From: Lentilactobacillus senioris DSM 24302 = JCM 17472
Lineage (GTDB): Bacteria > Bacillota > Bacilli > Lactobacillales > Lactobacillaceae
Assembly (NCBI RefSeq): GCF_001436555.1
Contig: NZ_AYZR01000008.1
Span: 207,417-271,416, forward strand
Length of the DNA: 64,000 bases
Direction of reading: 5' to 3'
Part shown: one piece after another, positions 15,407 to 28,773 of the stretch
How positions within the stretch are numbered: the first letter of the stretch is position 1
Layout: each line of letters starts with the position of its first letter
Program-made: the position numbers and the translations under genes
The notes under the pieces: model-generated
The model's database searches: none
Told to the model about the DNA's origin: nothing
Seen by the model: the letters and a program-made list of their open reading frames with translations, nothing else

Positions 15407-15429
15407 TTTCTGTTAGAAATCAGTCTTTT
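15398..15429. terminator. Bidirectional terminator between the hydrolase gene and gatD
   Basis: GACTGATTTCT (15401-15411) pairs with AGAAATCAGTC (15415-15425), with A-run before and T-run after; both convergent genes can use it. Confidence 0.9.
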
Positions 15430-15433
15430 AATA

Positions 15434-16138
15434 TTAATAAGTTGCGGGAATAGTGACTTTTTCTGCGTTAGATAAGTCAGCATCTGGATACCGACGTTTT
15501 AAGGCATTGATCAAAATATGTTTAGCTAATTCACCGTTGCGAGCCAAAATTGGTCCGTGGAAGTAAGTGCAGTAAACATTTTTGTAAATGGCTCCTTCAA
15601 CGCCATCTTCACCATTATTACCGTGACCCTCAAGAACGTTACCTAATGGGCGTTCGTTTTCCCCCAAAAAGGTAATACCTTGGTGGTTTTCAAACCCGTG
15701 ATATTTATCACCAGTTTCTTGGTTTTGAATTACAATGTCGCCGATAAAACGGTTATCTTCTTGCTTTTCGGTGTAGTGATCTAGCGCACCGATACCAGGA
15801 ATTTTTTCGCCATCAGCCCCAACGTAGTAGTGGCCTAACAATTGGAAGCCGCCACAGATAGCTAACACTGAGCCGTTATCTTCGATAAAGTTGGTTAGAT
15901 CAGCTTTTTTAGTTTGGATATCTTTAGAGACAATAGTTTGTTCAAAGTCCTGGCCACCGCCGAAAACGACAATGTCAAATTTATCCGGATCGAAATGATC
16001 GTCTAAACTAACTAGTTCTGAAGTAACTTCAATTCCCATTTGCTTACCAAAATATTGAAGTACTAAGATATTACCAATATCTCCGTAAGGATTCATCAAG
16101 TCACCGTAAAGATGGGCAACGTTTAAATGGTATTGCAT
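15434..16138 (-). CDS. gatD: Lipid II isoglutaminyl synthase, glutamine amidotransferase subunit (234 aa)
   Basis: Releases ammonia from glutamine for MurT, which amidates the alpha-carboxyl of D-Glu in lipid II, at the inner face of the membrane. It has a CobB/CobQ-type class I amidotransferase fold: nucleophile C95 in LAICGGFQLLG and catalytic H194 in YFHGPIL, positions matching the known GatD family. No separate synthetase domain is present, as expected. Its ATG overlaps the last base of murT, so the two subunits are translationally coupled. Amidation is needed for efficient cross-linking in most Gram-positive cocci and lactobacilli. Confidence 0.95.
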   Translation of the reverse strand: MQYHLNVAHLYGDLMNPYGDIGNILVLQYFGKQMGIEVTSELVSLDDHFDPDKFDIVVFGGGQDFEQTIVSKDIQTKKADLTNFIEDNGSVLAICGGFQLLGHYYVGADGEKIPGIGALDHYTEKQEDNRFIGDIVIQNQETGDKYHGFENHQGITFLGENERPLGNVLEGHGNNGEDGVEGAIYKNVYCTYFHGPILARNGELAKHILINALKRRYPDADLSNAEKVTIPATY

Positions 16139-17484
16139 TATTCCATGCCTCCCTCAATAAAGCCTTTGCTAGCAAAAATTTTCCGCAATTGTAACATAGC
16201 TGTGTAAGTTGCGCAAATATATACCTTTTTAGTAGGTAGGTCGTCGATCATTTCTACTACTTTATCTAAATTAGGTTCTACCATATGATCTTCATCTGGG
16301 ACACCAGCCACTTGTAAACGGAAGGTAATATCCTTATAGCGTTCACCACCAGTGATGTATTTTTTAATATTCAACTGGGTTAGTCGTTCAAAATCACCAT
16401 CCCAAATCCAACTAGTATCGATTCCGTCTGCATAGTTAGCGTTTAACAAACCAACAAATGAAATCGGATCTTTATCGGTTGCGATCGTGTCTAATACCTG
16501 GTTTAAACCAACCGGATTCTTTACTAAGATTAGAGTAACTAACTTGTCGTTGACCTTAATTTCTTCTTGACGCCCAAAAATTCGTTCGTCACGTTGGAAG
16601 GCTTTTTGAGCTTGGGCAGGAGTCACTCCCATGAAACGACCGACAGCGTAAGCTGCTAAGGCATTGTAAATATTGTAAACTCCACCAATTTCAATTTTCA
16701 TTGGTTCTCCATCAATTTCAAAAGAAGAAGACTTGGGAGTTAATTCAGTTAACTTGGTTACCTGATAATTTAATTCTGGCCGCTTGTAACCACAATGAGG
16801 ACAGAAATACTTACCTAAGTTGGCGTAGGTAATAAAGTTATAGTGTAAAATATGTTGACAACGAGGACACAAAACGCCATCCGTGTTAGGAGTGGCTTTA
16901 ATATCACCGTCTGCTTGGTTATTAAAACCATAGTAAATCATCGGGTTAGGTAGATTAACCGAATGGAAAATAGGGGCATCTCCATTAGCAATTACCGTAG
17001 CGTTAGGAGCTAAAGCCACACCGTCTAAAATTTTCTTGTAGGTAGTGTAAATTTCGCCATACCGATCCATTTGATCACGGAAAATATTAGTAAACACGAA
17101 TGCCTTTGGCTTAATGTGTTGAGTAACTTTAATAACGTTAGCTTCGTCAACTTCTAAAACTGCTAGAGGACGCTCATTTCTACCTCGTTTAGCGGTTAAG
17201 AAGGTAGTAACAATTCCTTGTTCCATGTTGGAACCAGAAGGGTTAGTGAGGACGTTATCGTATTTCTCTTTTAAAACTGAAACCGTTAAAGCTGTAGTCA
17301 GAGTTTTACCATTAGTACCGGTAATCACAATGACGTCGTAGTTTTTGCCTAATTCATCTAAGATGTTAGGATCTAGTTTTAACGTGATTTTCCCAGGAAG
17401 TGAACTACCTCCGTTGCGAAAAGTGTGCAAAAACCAGTAAGAACTCTTACCAGCAGCAGTTGCAATTGAACTTTGTAATGACAT
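16138..17484 (-). CDS. murT: Lipid II isoglutaminyl synthase, Mur-ligase-like subunit (448 aa)
   Basis: ATP-dependent ligase subunit that amidates D-isoglutamate of lipid II using ammonia from GatD. The Mur-ligase P-loop is GTNGKT (56-61). A four-cysteine zinc ribbon peculiar to MurT is inserted in the central domain: CPRC (206-209) and CPHC (228-231). The C-terminal DUF1727 domain covers about residues 310-440. Length is as usual. A good GAGGAG ribosome site lies before the ATG, and the promoter should lie in the roughly 190 bases shared with the divergent tdk. With gatD it forms a two-gene operon. Confidence 0.95.
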   Translation of the reverse strand: MSLQSSIATAAGKSSYWFLHTFRNGGSSLPGKITLKLDPNILDELGKNYDVIVITGTNGKTLTTALTVSVLKEKYDNVLTNPSGSNMEQGIVTTFLTAKRGRNERPLAVLEVDEANVIKVTQHIKPKAFVFTNIFRDQMDRYGEIYTTYKKILDGVALAPNATVIANGDAPIFHSVNLPNPMIYYGFNNQADGDIKATPNTDGVLCPRCQHILHYNFITYANLGKYFCPHCGYKRPELNYQVTKLTELTPKSSSFEIDGEPMKIEIGGVYNIYNALAAYAVGRFMGVTPAQAQKAFQRDERIFGRQEEIKVNDKLVTLILVKNPVGLNQVLDTIATDKDPISFVGLLNANYADGIDTSWIWDGDFERLTQLNIKKYITGGERYKDITFRLQVAGVPDEDHMVEPNLDKVVEMIDDLPTKKVYICATYTAMLQLRKIFASKGFIEGGME

Positions 17485-17622
17485 TTATATCTGCTCCTCT
17501 AACAATTAGTCAGCGATTGTTCATCAAAATGATAGTTTACCATAAAAAGACCAATATTTTCTGGATTTACTAACAACTTTGCACAATCCAAATAATTTGA
17601 ATGGTAGAAAGCAGAAAAGTTA

Positions 17623-17651
17623 TCGAAATCTAGGGGTATTTTCTGTATAAT
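17623..17651 (+). promoter_or_regulatory. Promoter of the tdk operon
   Basis: TCGAAA (17623-17628), a 17-base spacer and consensus TATAAT (17646-17651) precede the tdk ribosome site AAGG (17671-17674) by about 20 bases. Confidence 0.6.
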
Positions 17652-17682
17652 AAAAACGAGTACGCAAAGAAAGGTGATCAAC

Positions 17683-18252
17683 GTGGCGCAATTATTTTAT
17701 CGATACGGAGCAATGAATAGTGGTAAGACTATTGAAATTATTAAAGTAGCTCACAACTATGAGGAACAAGACAAAAGTGTCATTATTATGACCAGTGCAA
17801 TTGATACCCGAGAAAAAGAGGGGATGATTGAATCTCGAATCGGACTTGAACGAGAAGCTTATTCAATTGCAGATGACACAAATATCTTTGAAGAAGTTCA
17901 GGCAATAGATAGAAATGCCAGCTGTGTGTTAATTGATGAGGCCCAATTTTTAACCAAGCAACACGTTTTGCAATTAACCCAAATTGTTGATGAGCTGAAT
18001 ATACCGGTAATTGCTTTTGGATTAAAAAATGATTTTCAAAATCATTTATTTGAAGGCTCTCAGGCATTATTATTGTATGCAGATAAAATAGAAGAAATGA
18101 AAACAATTTGTTGGTTCTGCGGCAAAAAAGCTATTATGAACCTGCGCATTCACGATGGTAAACCAGTATACGAGGGTGAACAAATTCAAATGGGTGGTAA
18201 CGAATCTTACTATCCAGTTTGTCGCCGGCACTACAATCATCCCTTACTATAA
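17683..18252 (+). CDS. tdk: Thymidine kinase, type II (189 aa)
   Basis: Phosphorylates thymidine to dTMP in the salvage route. The P-loop is GAMNSGKT near the N-terminus, and Walker B/lid residues are in [10 protein letters not shown] zinc-binding domain near residues 145-185 has cysteines in CWFCGKK and the paired C-x-x-H in PVCRRHY. The start chosen is GTG at 17683 (MAQLFYRYG), eight bases after AAGG; the GTG at 17674 overlaps the ribosome site. It heads a run of closely spaced genes (tdk-prfA-prmC-ywlC-upp), with prfA starting 21 bases later. Confidence 0.95.
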   Translation: MAQLFYRYGAMNSGKTIEIIKVAHNYEEQDKSVIIMTSAIDTREKEGMIESRIGLEREAYSIADDTNIFEEVQAIDRNASCVLIDEAQFLTKQHVLQLTQIVDELNIPVIAFGLKNDFQNHLFEGSQALLLYADKIEEMKTICWFCGKKAIMNLRIHDGKPVYEGEQIQMGGNESYYPVCRRHYNHPLL

Positions 18253-18273
18253 GAATAGTAGAAAGGATTAATA

Positions 18274-19356
18274 ATGGACGAAATTTTTGATAAATTACAA
18301 GCGGTTGTCGACCGCTATGATGAACTAAATGAATTAATCAGTGATCCAGAAATTATTTCTGACACTCAACGGTTTATGAAGCTTTCTAAAGAAGAAGCTG
18401 ATTTACGAGAAACTGTTGCGACATTTAATCACTACAAGGAAGTTAGTTCTCAACTAGATGATGATGAAACTATGCTTCGTGAAGAAAACGATGCAGAATT
18501 AGAAGCTATGTTAAAAGAAGAAATCTCTGATTTACGTAGTGAAAAGGCTGAATTAGAAGACAAATTAAAGGTCTTGTTACTACCTAAAGATCCTAATGAT
18601 GATAAGAACATTATTATGGAAATCCATGGGGCTGCCGGTGGAGATGAAGGTAGTCTTTTTGCTGCGGATCTTTTTAACATGTATTCTCGGTATGCTGAAA
18701 AGCAGGGCTGGAAGGTTGAAATTGTGGATCGTAGCGATACCGAAGTTGGTGGTTTTAAGGAAATTGTCCTTATGATTACTGGTAATAATGTTTATTCTAA
18801 GTTGAAGTTTGAAAACGGGGCTCACCGAGTTCAACGAATTCCGTCAACGGAATCTGCCGGACGGGTTCACACATCTACCGCTACGGTTGGTGTGATGCCA
18901 GAAGCTGAGGACGTAGATATTGATATCGATCCTAAGGATATTCGAACTGATGTGTACCGTTCTTCAGGGGCTGGTGGTCAGCACATTAACAAGACTTCTT
19001 CAGCTGTTCGGATGACTCATTTGCCAACCGGAATTGTGGTAGCAATGCAAGACGAACGATCCCAGCAACAAAACCGGGCCAAAGCTATGCAAATTTTGCG
19101 GGCTCGTGTTTACGACTACTATGCACAACAAGAACAGGATCAATATAACGCTGAACGTAAGTCGGCTGTCGGGACTGGTGATCGTTCTGAACGTATTAGA
19201 ACCTATAATTTTCCTCAAAACCGAGTCACTGATCATCGAATTGGCTTAACTTTAAACAAGTTGGACCGAGTAATGAACGGTGAACTAGAGGAAATTATTG
19301 ACGCATTGATTGTTTCAGATCAAGCACAAAAATTGGAAAACTTGAACAATGAATAA
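18274..19356 (+). CDS. prfA: Peptide chain release factor 1 (360 aa)
   Basis: Recognises UAA and UAG at the ribosomal A site and triggers peptide release. The GGQ loop is in [11 protein letters not shown], and the stop-codon recognition region has P-S-T in [10 protein letters not shown] where Pro-x-Thr is typical of RF1. The N-terminal coiled region (about 1-95) and domain order are normal, as is the length of 360 residues. Its end overlaps prmC by eight bases, the usual arrangement, because PrmC methylates the GGQ glutamine of this protein. Confidence 0.97.
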   Translation: MDEIFDKLQAVVDRYDELNELISDPEIISDTQRFMKLSKEEADLRETVATFNHYKEVSSQLDDDETMLREENDAELEAMLKEEISDLRSEKAELEDKLKVLLLPKDPNDDKNIIMEIHGAAGGDEGSLFAADLFNMYSRYAEKQGWKVEIVDRSDTEVGGFKEIVLMITGNNVYSKLKFENGAHRVQRIPSTESAGRVHTSTATVGVMPEAEDVDIDIDPKDIRTDVYRSSGAGGQHINKTSSAVRMTHLPTGIVVAMQDERSQQQNRAKAMQILRARVYDYYAQQEQDQYNAERKSAVGTGDRSERIRTYNFPQNRVTDHRIGLTLNKLDRVMNGELEEIIDALIVSDQAQKLENLNNE

Positions 19357-20203
19357 GCCAGCTCAGCCAACCTTTTTTCAGGCTCGTCAATGGGGAATTT
19401 CTGAATTAGAGGCTCAAGACATGGGTGACCATTTTGATGTTGATTTTATCCTAGAACAGCGACTGAATATGTCGGCAGTTGAGTTATTAACTCACTATCA
19501 ACAACCGATGCCCGCTAGTGATTGGAAACAATTTCAAGTAGATATGGCTAAGTTGTTATCAGGTATGCCGCCACAGTACGTGATTGGACAGACCACATTT
19601 TATGATCTTCCCATTAAAATTAATCAATCTACTTTAATTCCTAGAGTGGAAACGGCGGAATTAGTAGATTGGGTTTTGGCTGATAATGAATCTGATTCAG
19701 AGTCTGTCTTAGATATTGGTACGGGAAGTGGTGCAATTGCAATTGCAGTTAAAGCTAATCGACCTACGTGGGCGGTAATGGCGTCTGACATTTCTGATGA
19801 GGCGTTGATAGTAGCTAAAACAAACGCAGTAGCAAATCAAACGGCTATTACGTTTGTCCATAGTGATGTCTTGGCTGAAATTGATGGTCGCTTTGATATC
19901 ATCGTGTCTAATCCTCCCTATATTGATATAGCAGAAAAACCGTTGATGGATCAACGCGTATTAGAATTTGAACCCGAAACGGCTTTATTTGCGTTAGATC
20001 GAGGGCTAGCAATTTATCAACGCATTATTGATCAATTGGCAGAGCATTTGAAGAAAAATGGACAGTTATATTTAGAGATTGGTTTTAAACAGGGTGACGC
20101 AGTGGCTAAAATGTTGCGGCAGAAATTCCCAACGGCTCAAATCGAAGTTCGCAAGGATGTTGCTGGTAAGCCACGAATGATTCGGATGAAGATGGGGCGG
20201 TAA
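19349..20203 (+). CDS. prmC: Release-factor glutamine N5-methyltransferase (284 aa)
   Basis: Methylates the GGQ glutamine of release factors using S-adenosylmethionine. A helical N-terminal domain (about 1-90) precedes a Rossmann methyltransferase domain with the AdoMet motif [14 protein letters not shown] and the substrate-binding NPPY in [10 protein letters not shown]. It begins within the last codons of prfA and ends one base before ywlC, so the three genes form a tight operon. Confidence 0.96.
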   Translation: MNKPAQPTFFQARQWGISELEAQDMGDHFDVDFILEQRLNMSAVELLTHYQQPMPASDWKQFQVDMAKLLSGMPPQYVIGQTTFYDLPIKINQSTLIPRVETAELVDWVLADNESDSESVLDIGTGSGAIAIAVKANRPTWAVMASDISDEALIVAKTNAVANQTAITFVHSDVLAEIDGRFDIIVSNPPYIDIAEKPLMDQRVLEFEPETALFALDRGLAIYQRIIDQLAEHLKKNGQLYLEIGFKQGDAVAKMLRQKFPTAQIEVRKDVAGKPRMIRMKMGR

Positions 20204-20204
20204 A

Positions 20205-21248
20205 ATGCAAACTAAAACATTAAATCTTGAAACAATAAGTGAAGCAGCAGAATTAATTAAAGCGGGACAGCTGGTTGCTTTTCCCACCGAAACAGTTTAT
20301 GGATTAGGTGCGGATGCAACTAACGAAACCGCTGTTAAGCAAGTCTATTTAGCTAAGGGACGACCTAGTGATAATCCATTGATCGTTCATATAGCCGATG
20401 TTGAGACAGTAAAAAAGTATGCAGCTAGTTTAAGTCCAGATGCTTTAAAACTAATGGATGCTTTTTGGCCGGGACCATTAACGTTGATCTTTAAGTTAAA
20501 GCCTAACGTATTATCACCAGCGGTCACTGGCGGTTTAGACACAGCTGCCTTTAGATTTCCAGATAATCAAGCTACGTTAGCTTTGATTAAAGCCGCAGGG
20601 GTGCCAATGGTCGGTCCTTCTGCAAACACTTCTGGTAAACCTAGCCCAACTACTGCTGAGCATGTTTTACACGATTTATCTGGTAAAATTGCAGCGGTAG
20701 TTGATGACGGTCCTACCAGAGTGGGGGTGGAATCTACGGTTTTAGATATGTCAGTGGAGACGCCAACTATTTTACGACCTGGTGGAGTTAGTAAAGACGA
20801 GATTGAAGCGGTCTTAGCTCACCCTATTAATGACGAACAACACCATGTTGGAATCAAAGAAGTCCCTAAAGCTCCTGGGATGAAATATAAGCATTATGCT
20901 CCTAACGCTCAGGTTTATATCGTTGACCAACCAAATGATTGGCCAGCAGTTGTCCGCTGGATCAATCACCATCCTCAAGAAATTGTTGGGGTGATGGGGA
21001 CCGATGATATTATTAATAATATTGATTGGCCTGAAAATGCACGGGTAGTATCACTAGGAGCAGACGTGCAAAGTGCTAGTCATCGCTTATTTGATGAACT
21101 TCGTGAATTTGATAATCATTCAGAAGTTAAATCTATTTTTACACAAGCGTTTGAAACGACTGGCTTAGGGGAAGCTTATATGAACAGGTTAAATAAGTCT
21201 GCTGGGCAAAGTCATTTTGACCAGCAAATGATGGAAAACGCTGATTAA
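20205..21248 (+). CDS. ywlC: L-threonylcarbamoyladenylate synthase, Sua5/YwlC type (347 aa)
   Basis: Makes threonylcarbamoyl-AMP from threonine, bicarbonate and ATP, the first step of t6A37 modification in ANN-reading tRNAs. The YrdC-like catalytic domain (about 10-205) has FPTETVYGLGADA, KGRPSDNPL and VGPSANTSGKPSPT. A linker with the PGMKYKHYAP motif joins the C-terminal Sua5 domain (about 225-345). The two-domain length marks it as the long Sua5 form rather than short TsaC. It starts one base after prmC; upp follows after about 50 bases. Confidence 0.94.
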   Translation: MQTKTLNLETISEAAELIKAGQLVAFPTETVYGLGADATNETAVKQVYLAKGRPSDNPLIVHIADVETVKKYAASLSPDALKLMDAFWPGPLTLIFKLKPNVLSPAVTGGLDTAAFRFPDNQATLALIKAAGVPMVGPSANTSGKPSPTTAEHVLHDLSGKIAAVVDDGPTRVGVESTVLDMSVETPTILRPGGVSKDEIEAVLAHPINDEQHHVGIKEVPKAPGMKYKHYAPNAQVYIVDQPNDWPAVVRWINHHPQEIVGVMGTDDIINNIDWPENARVVSLGADVQSASHRLFDELREFDNHSEVKSIFTQAFETTGLGEAYMNRLNKSAGQSHFDQQMMENAD

Positions 21249-21300
21249 ATCGGTAAAGATTGTGATACAATAGTATGAAATAAAAAAGGAGTGAATGAGT

Positions 21301-21930
21301 TTGGGTAAGTTTCAGGTTATGGATCATCCGTTAATTCAACATAAATTAACAATGATTAGAGACAAAAATTGTGGTACTAAAGAATTTCGGGAAGTTGTTA
21401 ATGAAATCGCAACTTTGATGGCTTTTGAGGTTTCTCGTGATATGCCATTAGAAGATGTTGATGTTCAAACTCCTGAAGGAATTGCCCATGCTAAACAAAT
21501 TTCTGGCAAGAAGGTCGCAATTGTACCTATTTTAAGAGCCGGAATTGGAATGGTTGATGGAATTTTAAATTTAATTCCTGCAGCTAAGGTTGGCCATATT
21601 GGTATGTATCGTGATGAAGATACATTCGAACCCCACGAATATTTTGTTAAATTGCCATCAGACATTGAACAACGCCAAGTTTTTGTCGTTGATCCAATGT
21701 TAGCTACTGGTGGATCTGCCATCATGGCTATTGATGCTTTGAAAAAACGTGGTGCAAGTAACATTAAGTTTGTTTGTTTAGTTGCTGCTCCTGAAGGGGT
21801 TGCTGCTTTACAAGAAGCTCACCCAGATGTTGACATCTATACAGCTGCATTGGATGAAGGTCTTAATGATCAAGGCTACATTATTCCAGGGCTCGGAGAT
21901 GCTGGAGACCGATTATTCGGAACTAAATAA
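21301..21930 (+). CDS. upp: Uracil phosphoribosyltransferase (209 aa)
   Basis: Converts uracil and PRPP to UMP. The PRPP-binding motif is [18 protein letters not shown], and the C-terminal uracil-binding segment is [13 protein letters not shown]. The start is set at TTG 21301, giving [11 protein letters not shown], the family's usual beginning and length of 209; it is about nine bases from the GGAG core of AAAGGAG. An ATG at 21295 is in frame but only three bases from the ribosome site. The gene ends with a terminator, and upp-atp adjacency is common in lactobacilli. Confidence 0.96.
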   Translation: MGKFQVMDHPLIQHKLTMIRDKNCGTKEFREVVNEIATLMAFEVSRDMPLEDVDVQTPEGIAHAKQISGKKVAIVPILRAGIGMVDGILNLIPAAKVGHIGMYRDEDTFEPHEYFVKLPSDIEQRQVFVVDPMLATGGSAIMAIDALKKRGASNIKFVCLVAAPEGVAALQEAHPDVDIYTAALDEGLNDQGYIIPGLGDAGDRLFGTK

Positions 21931-21938
21931 TTTTAAAT

Positions 21939-21977
21939 CAAAGAAAAGGACATCTTATGATGTCTTTTTCTTTTTTT
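21939..21977 (+). terminator. Terminator of upp
   Basis: AAAGAAAAGGACATC pairs with GATGTCTTTTTCTTT across a TTAT loop, followed by a T-run. It ends just before the -35 of the next promoter. Confidence 0.85.
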
Positions 21978-21978
21978 A

Positions 21979-22006
21979 TTGACAAATGTTGATCAAACAT
22001 TAATAT
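21979..22006 (+). promoter_or_regulatory. Distal promoter with palindromic operator-like spacer
   Basis: TTGACA (21979-21984), a 16-base spacer and TAATAT (22001-22006) form a strong promoter. The spacer is nearly all occupied by an inverted repeat, AATGTT-GATCA-AACATT (21985-22001), ideal for a repressor dimer. A transcript from here would run 230 bases into atpB. Confidence 0.6.
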
Positions 22007-22095
22007 GCATTTTTATGACCATATATTGAATATAAATACATCTTTTTGCCGCTTTTTTGTAATTTAAAAACATATTCCAAATTTGTTAATTTGCT

Positions 22096-22124
22096 TTGAA
22101 CTTTGGTCTAGTTGGTGGTATTAT
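22096..22124 (+). promoter_or_regulatory. Proximal promoter of the atp operon
   Basis: TTGAAC (22096-22101), an exact 17-base spacer and TATTAT (22119-22124) precede atpB by about 110 bases. No gene lies in the interval 21978-22236; it holds this and the distal promoter, and no atpI is present. Confidence 0.65.
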
Positions 22125-22236
22125 TTCAAGTGTATTTGATCGCCGGTCTGGGGCAAATACTCGCATAATGAATTCGATTTGGTTTAACCATCTTGACTGA
22201 CGTTGCGAAATCTATAACAGAAAGGGGTGAGAACCT

Positions 22237-22950
22237 ATGGGAGAACCTACTTCTACTTTTACGTTTCTGGGATTAACGTTTAACGTTGGGAATCTAGTCT
22301 CAATTACCGTTGCTTGTTTGTTGGTGTTGGGGCTCGTTTTTGCATTATCACGGCAAGTAACGTTAAAACCGGGTAAAAGGCAGAATGTTTTAGAGTTTAT
22401 GATTGATTTTACCAACGGAATTGTAAAAGGATCGGTTTCGGGTGAAACTGGTAAGCAGCTAGGATTATGGGCGTTCACGCTATTTTTCTTTATTTTAATT
22501 GCTAACTTACAAGGACTCTTCTTGCATGTTGACATCTCTGGTGTCGTTTATGTGAAAAGTCCAACAGCTGATCCGTTAATTACCTTGACGTTATCATTAA
22601 TGACGCTGACTTTTGCTGAATTTATGGGAGTTCAAAAGTTAGGGTATAAGGATCATTTCACTAATTACCTTAAACCATTTGCGCCTTTTATCGTTCTTAA
22701 TGTGTTCGAAGAATTAGCGAACTTCTTGACGTTAGGACTTCGTTTGTTCGGGAACATTTATTCCGGTGAAATGCTTTTGGGCATGATCACTAGTTTGGCA
22801 ACTAAAGGAGGTCCATTAACTTGGATTGCCGTGTTGCCGGTAGAAATGGTTTGGCAAGGCTTCTCAGTCTTTCTTGGGTGTATTCAAGCGTATGTGTTTG
22901 TTACACTATCATCTGTATATATTTCTCGGAAAATTGAAATCGAGGAATAA
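22237..22950 (+). CDS. atpB: F1Fo ATP synthase subunit a (237 aa)
   Basis: Membrane subunit forming the two proton half-channels beside the c-ring. It has five to six transmembrane helices, with the essential Arg in LTLGLRLFGNIYSGEM and the family signature around it. In lactic acid bacteria the enzyme mostly hydrolyses ATP to export protons. It is the first gene of the eight-gene operon, with AAGGGGTGAG before the ATG. There is no atpI upstream. Confidence 0.96.
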   Translation: MGEPTSTFTFLGLTFNVGNLVSITVACLLVLGLVFALSRQVTLKPGKRQNVLEFMIDFTNGIVKGSVSGETGKQLGLWAFTLFFFILIANLQGLFLHVDISGVVYVKSPTADPLITLTLSLMTLTFAEFMGVQKLGYKDHFTNYLKPFAPFIVLNVFEELANFLTLGLRLFGNIYSGEMLLGMITSLATKGGPLTWIAVLPVEMVWQGFSVFLGCIQAYVFVTLSSVYISRKIEIEE

Positions 22951-22971
22951 AAATTTAGGAGGTTTTTTATT

Positions 22972-23184
22972 ATGGGTGTAATTGCAGCTGCTATTTGTAT
23001 GTTTGGTGCCGCTATCGGTGCGTGTGTTGGTGATGCTATGGTTATTTCAAAGACTTTGGAAGGCATGACTCGCCAACCAGAATTATCTGGTCAATTACGG
23101 ACTACAATGTTTATTGGTGTTGGTCTTGTTGAAGCTATGCCAATTATTTCCTTCGTTGTGGCATTGTTACTTATGAACAAGTAA
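22972..23184 (+). CDS. atpE: F1Fo ATP synthase subunit c (70 aa)
   Basis: Proton-carrying rotor subunit. It is a two-helix hairpin with the Gly-rich helix 1 ([13 protein letters not shown]), the polar loop R-Q-P, and the carboxylate Glu in [12 protein letters not shown] of helix 2. The Gly motif carries a Cys that most relatives lack. Length is normal, and an AGGAGG ribosome site is present. High expression relative to neighbours is expected from the strong initiation site. Confidence 0.96.
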   Translation: MGVIAAAICMFGAAIGACVGDAMVISKTLEGMTRQPELSGQLRTTMFIGVGLVEAMPIISFVVALLLMNK

Positions 23185-23218
23185 TAATTTTAAATTTAAA
23201 CGAAGGAGGTGCCAATAG

Positions 23219-23723
23219 ATGTTTACGTTTTCTGTAGTTGGAGCTCAACTTTATTATGGTGATATGCTCTATATCATGGTCAGTTTCTTAATCTTAATGT
23301 GGTTAATTAAAGTCTTGGCTTGGAAACCAATCACTAAGATGATGAAAGACCGGTCTGATAAGATCGCCAATGATATTGATTCTGCTGAAAAGTCTAAGGC
23401 TGATGCTTCAAAACTTGCCAGTCAACGACAAGCTGAATTGGCGAATACTCGTCAAGAAGCAACTGGGATCATCAATGATGCAAAGCAAACTGGTCAAAAG
23501 CAACACGATCAAATTATTGAAGATGCTCACAATGATGCTGCTAATATGAAAGTCGCCGCAGAAAAGGATATCGAGCAACAACGACAAGAAGCTTTGGCTA
23601 ACTCTAAGAAAGACGTTGCTAGTCTATCTATTGAAATTGCTTCCAAGATCATTACCAAAGAACTTAATGCGGATGATCAAAAAGCGCTCATTGATTCTTA
23701 TATCGAAGGGTTGGGGAAGCCAA

Positions 23724-23737
<14 letters not shown>
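23219..23737 (+). CDS. atpF: F1Fo ATP synthase subunit b (172 aa)
   Basis: Peripheral stalk protein that holds F1 to the membrane sector. One transmembrane helix at about 14-33 is followed by a long charged helix (about 40-160) forming a right-handed coiled coil with a second b subunit. The site AAGGAGGTG lies eight bases upstream. The last 14 bases overlap atpH. Confidence 0.95.
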
Positions 23738-25831
<2,094 letters not shown>

Positions 25832-25848
25832 AAAGGAGGGCGAGAATA

Positions 25849-26751
25849 ATGGGCGCATCGTTAAACGATGTCAAACATCGAATTGCATCTACTAAAAAAA
25901 CACGGCAGATTACCAATGCGATGGAAATGGTTTCACAATCAAAGTTAAACCAAATTCTCAAGCATACCAAGAATTATGATGTGTATGCTAGCCAAGTTAA
26001 ATCCGTCGTTTATCATTTGGCTCAAGCCCACATGTTCGACGATTTGGCTAAATCCTCCGATCAAGATGCAGCAAATACGACTAAAAGAAGTGCTTACTTG
26101 GTGATTACTTCTGATCGTGGAATGGTTGGTAGCTACAATAGTAATGTCTTGCGTGAAACCAACCAATTCATTAAAGAGCATAGCCAAGGAAATGACTACC
26201 AAATTTTAGCAGTTGGTGGAACTGGTGCTGATTTTTATAAAAAGCAAGGCGCTAACGTAACGTTTGAATATCGTGGAGTTAGTGATGTTCCTACTTTTGA
26301 TGAAATTAGAAGCATTGTTAAAACATTAACGACTCGCTTTGAGGATAATCAATTTGATGAGCTTTATGTTTGTTATGAACATTTTGTTAACCGAATTACC
26401 TCATCATTCCGAGCTGAAAAAATGCTACCAATTGATGGTGAGGCTTTGAATACCGAAGCTTCTAAATCAGTTGAAGTGATAAACATGCACACCGAATATG
26501 ATGTAGAACCATCTAATCAAGCAGTTTTAGATGCCATTTTACCGCAATATTCTGAAAGTCTAGTTTACGGTGCCATTTTGGATGCTAAGACCGCTGAACA
26601 CGCTTCTAGCTCTACTGCCATGAAGTCAGCTTCTGATAACGCTGATGATTTAATTGGCCGTTTGGAACTACAGTTTAACCGTGCTCGGCAAGCTGCTATC
26701 ACTACTGAAATCACTGAAATTACTGGTGGTCAAGAAGCGCTTAGTCAATAG
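25849..26751 (+). CDS. atpG: F1 ATP synthase subunit gamma (300 aa)
   Basis: Central rotating shaft. The N-terminal helix ([20 protein letters not shown]) and the C-terminal helix ending in [15 protein letters not shown] form the coiled coil inside the alpha/beta ring, with a Rossmann-like domain between them. Length is typical, and AAGGAGGGCG precedes the ATG. Confidence 0.96.
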   Translation: MGASLNDVKHRIASTKKTRQITNAMEMVSQSKLNQILKHTKNYDVYASQVKSVVYHLAQAHMFDDLAKSSDQDAANTTKRSAYLVITSDRGMVGSYNSNVLRETNQFIKEHSQGNDYQILAVGGTGADFYKKQGANVTFEYRGVSDVPTFDEIRSIVKTLTTRFEDNQFDELYVCYEHFVNRITSSFRAEKMLPIDGEALNTEASKSVEVINMHTEYDVEPSNQAVLDAILPQYSESLVYGAILDAKTAEHASSSTAMKSASDNADDLIGRLELQFNRARQAAITTEITEITGGQEALSQ

Positions 26752-26765
26752 TCAAATTTTTATAA

Positions 26766-28196
<1,431 letters not shown>

Positions 28197-28209
28197 GGAG
28201 GGATTTTGA

Positions 28210-28626
28210 ATGGCTGAAAATTCAGTTATTGAAGTTAGTATTGTAACTCCTGATGGTAAAGTTTACGCAGAAAATGCAAAAATGTTAGTGGTCACTACCA
28301 AAGTAGGCCAACTAGGAATCATGGCAGACCATGTTCCCTTAATTGCCAACTTAGATGTTGACCAAGCACGAATTGAACGTGATGGTAAGACTGATATAGT
28401 TGCTGTTAATGGTGGGTTTATTGAATTTGCAGATAATCATGCAACCATCGTTGCGGATTCAGCAGAAAATCAAAGTGATATTGATGTGGCTAGAGCAGAA
28501 AATGCAAAGGCTAGAGCTGAAAAACATATTCAAGAAGCCAAAGTTCAACACGATACCGATAGCTTGGCGAGAGCTCAAGTGGCATTGCGTAAAGCGGTTA
28601 ACCGAATTAACACTTCTAAAATTTAG
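28210..28626 (+). CDS. atpC: F1 ATP synthase subunit epsilon (138 aa)
   Basis: Regulates ATP hydrolysis and couples gamma to the c-ring. The N-terminal beta-sandwich (about 1-85) includes TKVGQLGIMADHVPLIA; the C-terminal pair of helices (about 88-138) is Ala/Lys-rich. Last gene of the operon, followed by a terminator after 28 bases. Confidence 0.95.
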   Translation: MAENSVIEVSIVTPDGKVYAENAKMLVVTTKVGQLGIMADHVPLIANLDVDQARIERDGKTDIVAVNGGFIEFADNHATIVADSAENQSDIDVARAENAKARAEKHIQEAKVQHDTDSLARAQVALRKAVNRINTSKI

Positions 28627-28654
28627 CAACTAAATTAGGCTCAAATTAAAAGTT

Positions 28655-28694
28655 CAACCTAGGATTAATTTTAATCTTAGGTTGGGCTTTTTCT
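28655..28694 (+). terminator. Terminator of the atp operon
   Basis: AACCTAGGATTA pairs with TAATCTTAGGTT, followed by GGGCTTTTTCTTTTT. Confidence 0.85.
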
Positions 28695-28773
28695 TTTTGT
28701 TAAGAGTTCAAAAAAAAGCTGATTTGTAAACCTTTATGTGGTATATTGAGAACGTTAACCGGAGGATTAAAAT

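Noticed and set aside
17499-17681. 60-codon minus-strand ORF between murT and tdk
   Set aside because: No ribosome site; it covers the divergent promoter region including the tdk TATAAT.
17786-18106. 106-codon ORF antisense to tdk
   Set aside because: Fully inside a well-supported gene on the other strand, no start signal.
22007-22080. 20-codon ORF starting at the distal atp promoter (MHFYDH...)
   Set aside because: No ribosome site and the start would lie at about the transcript start.
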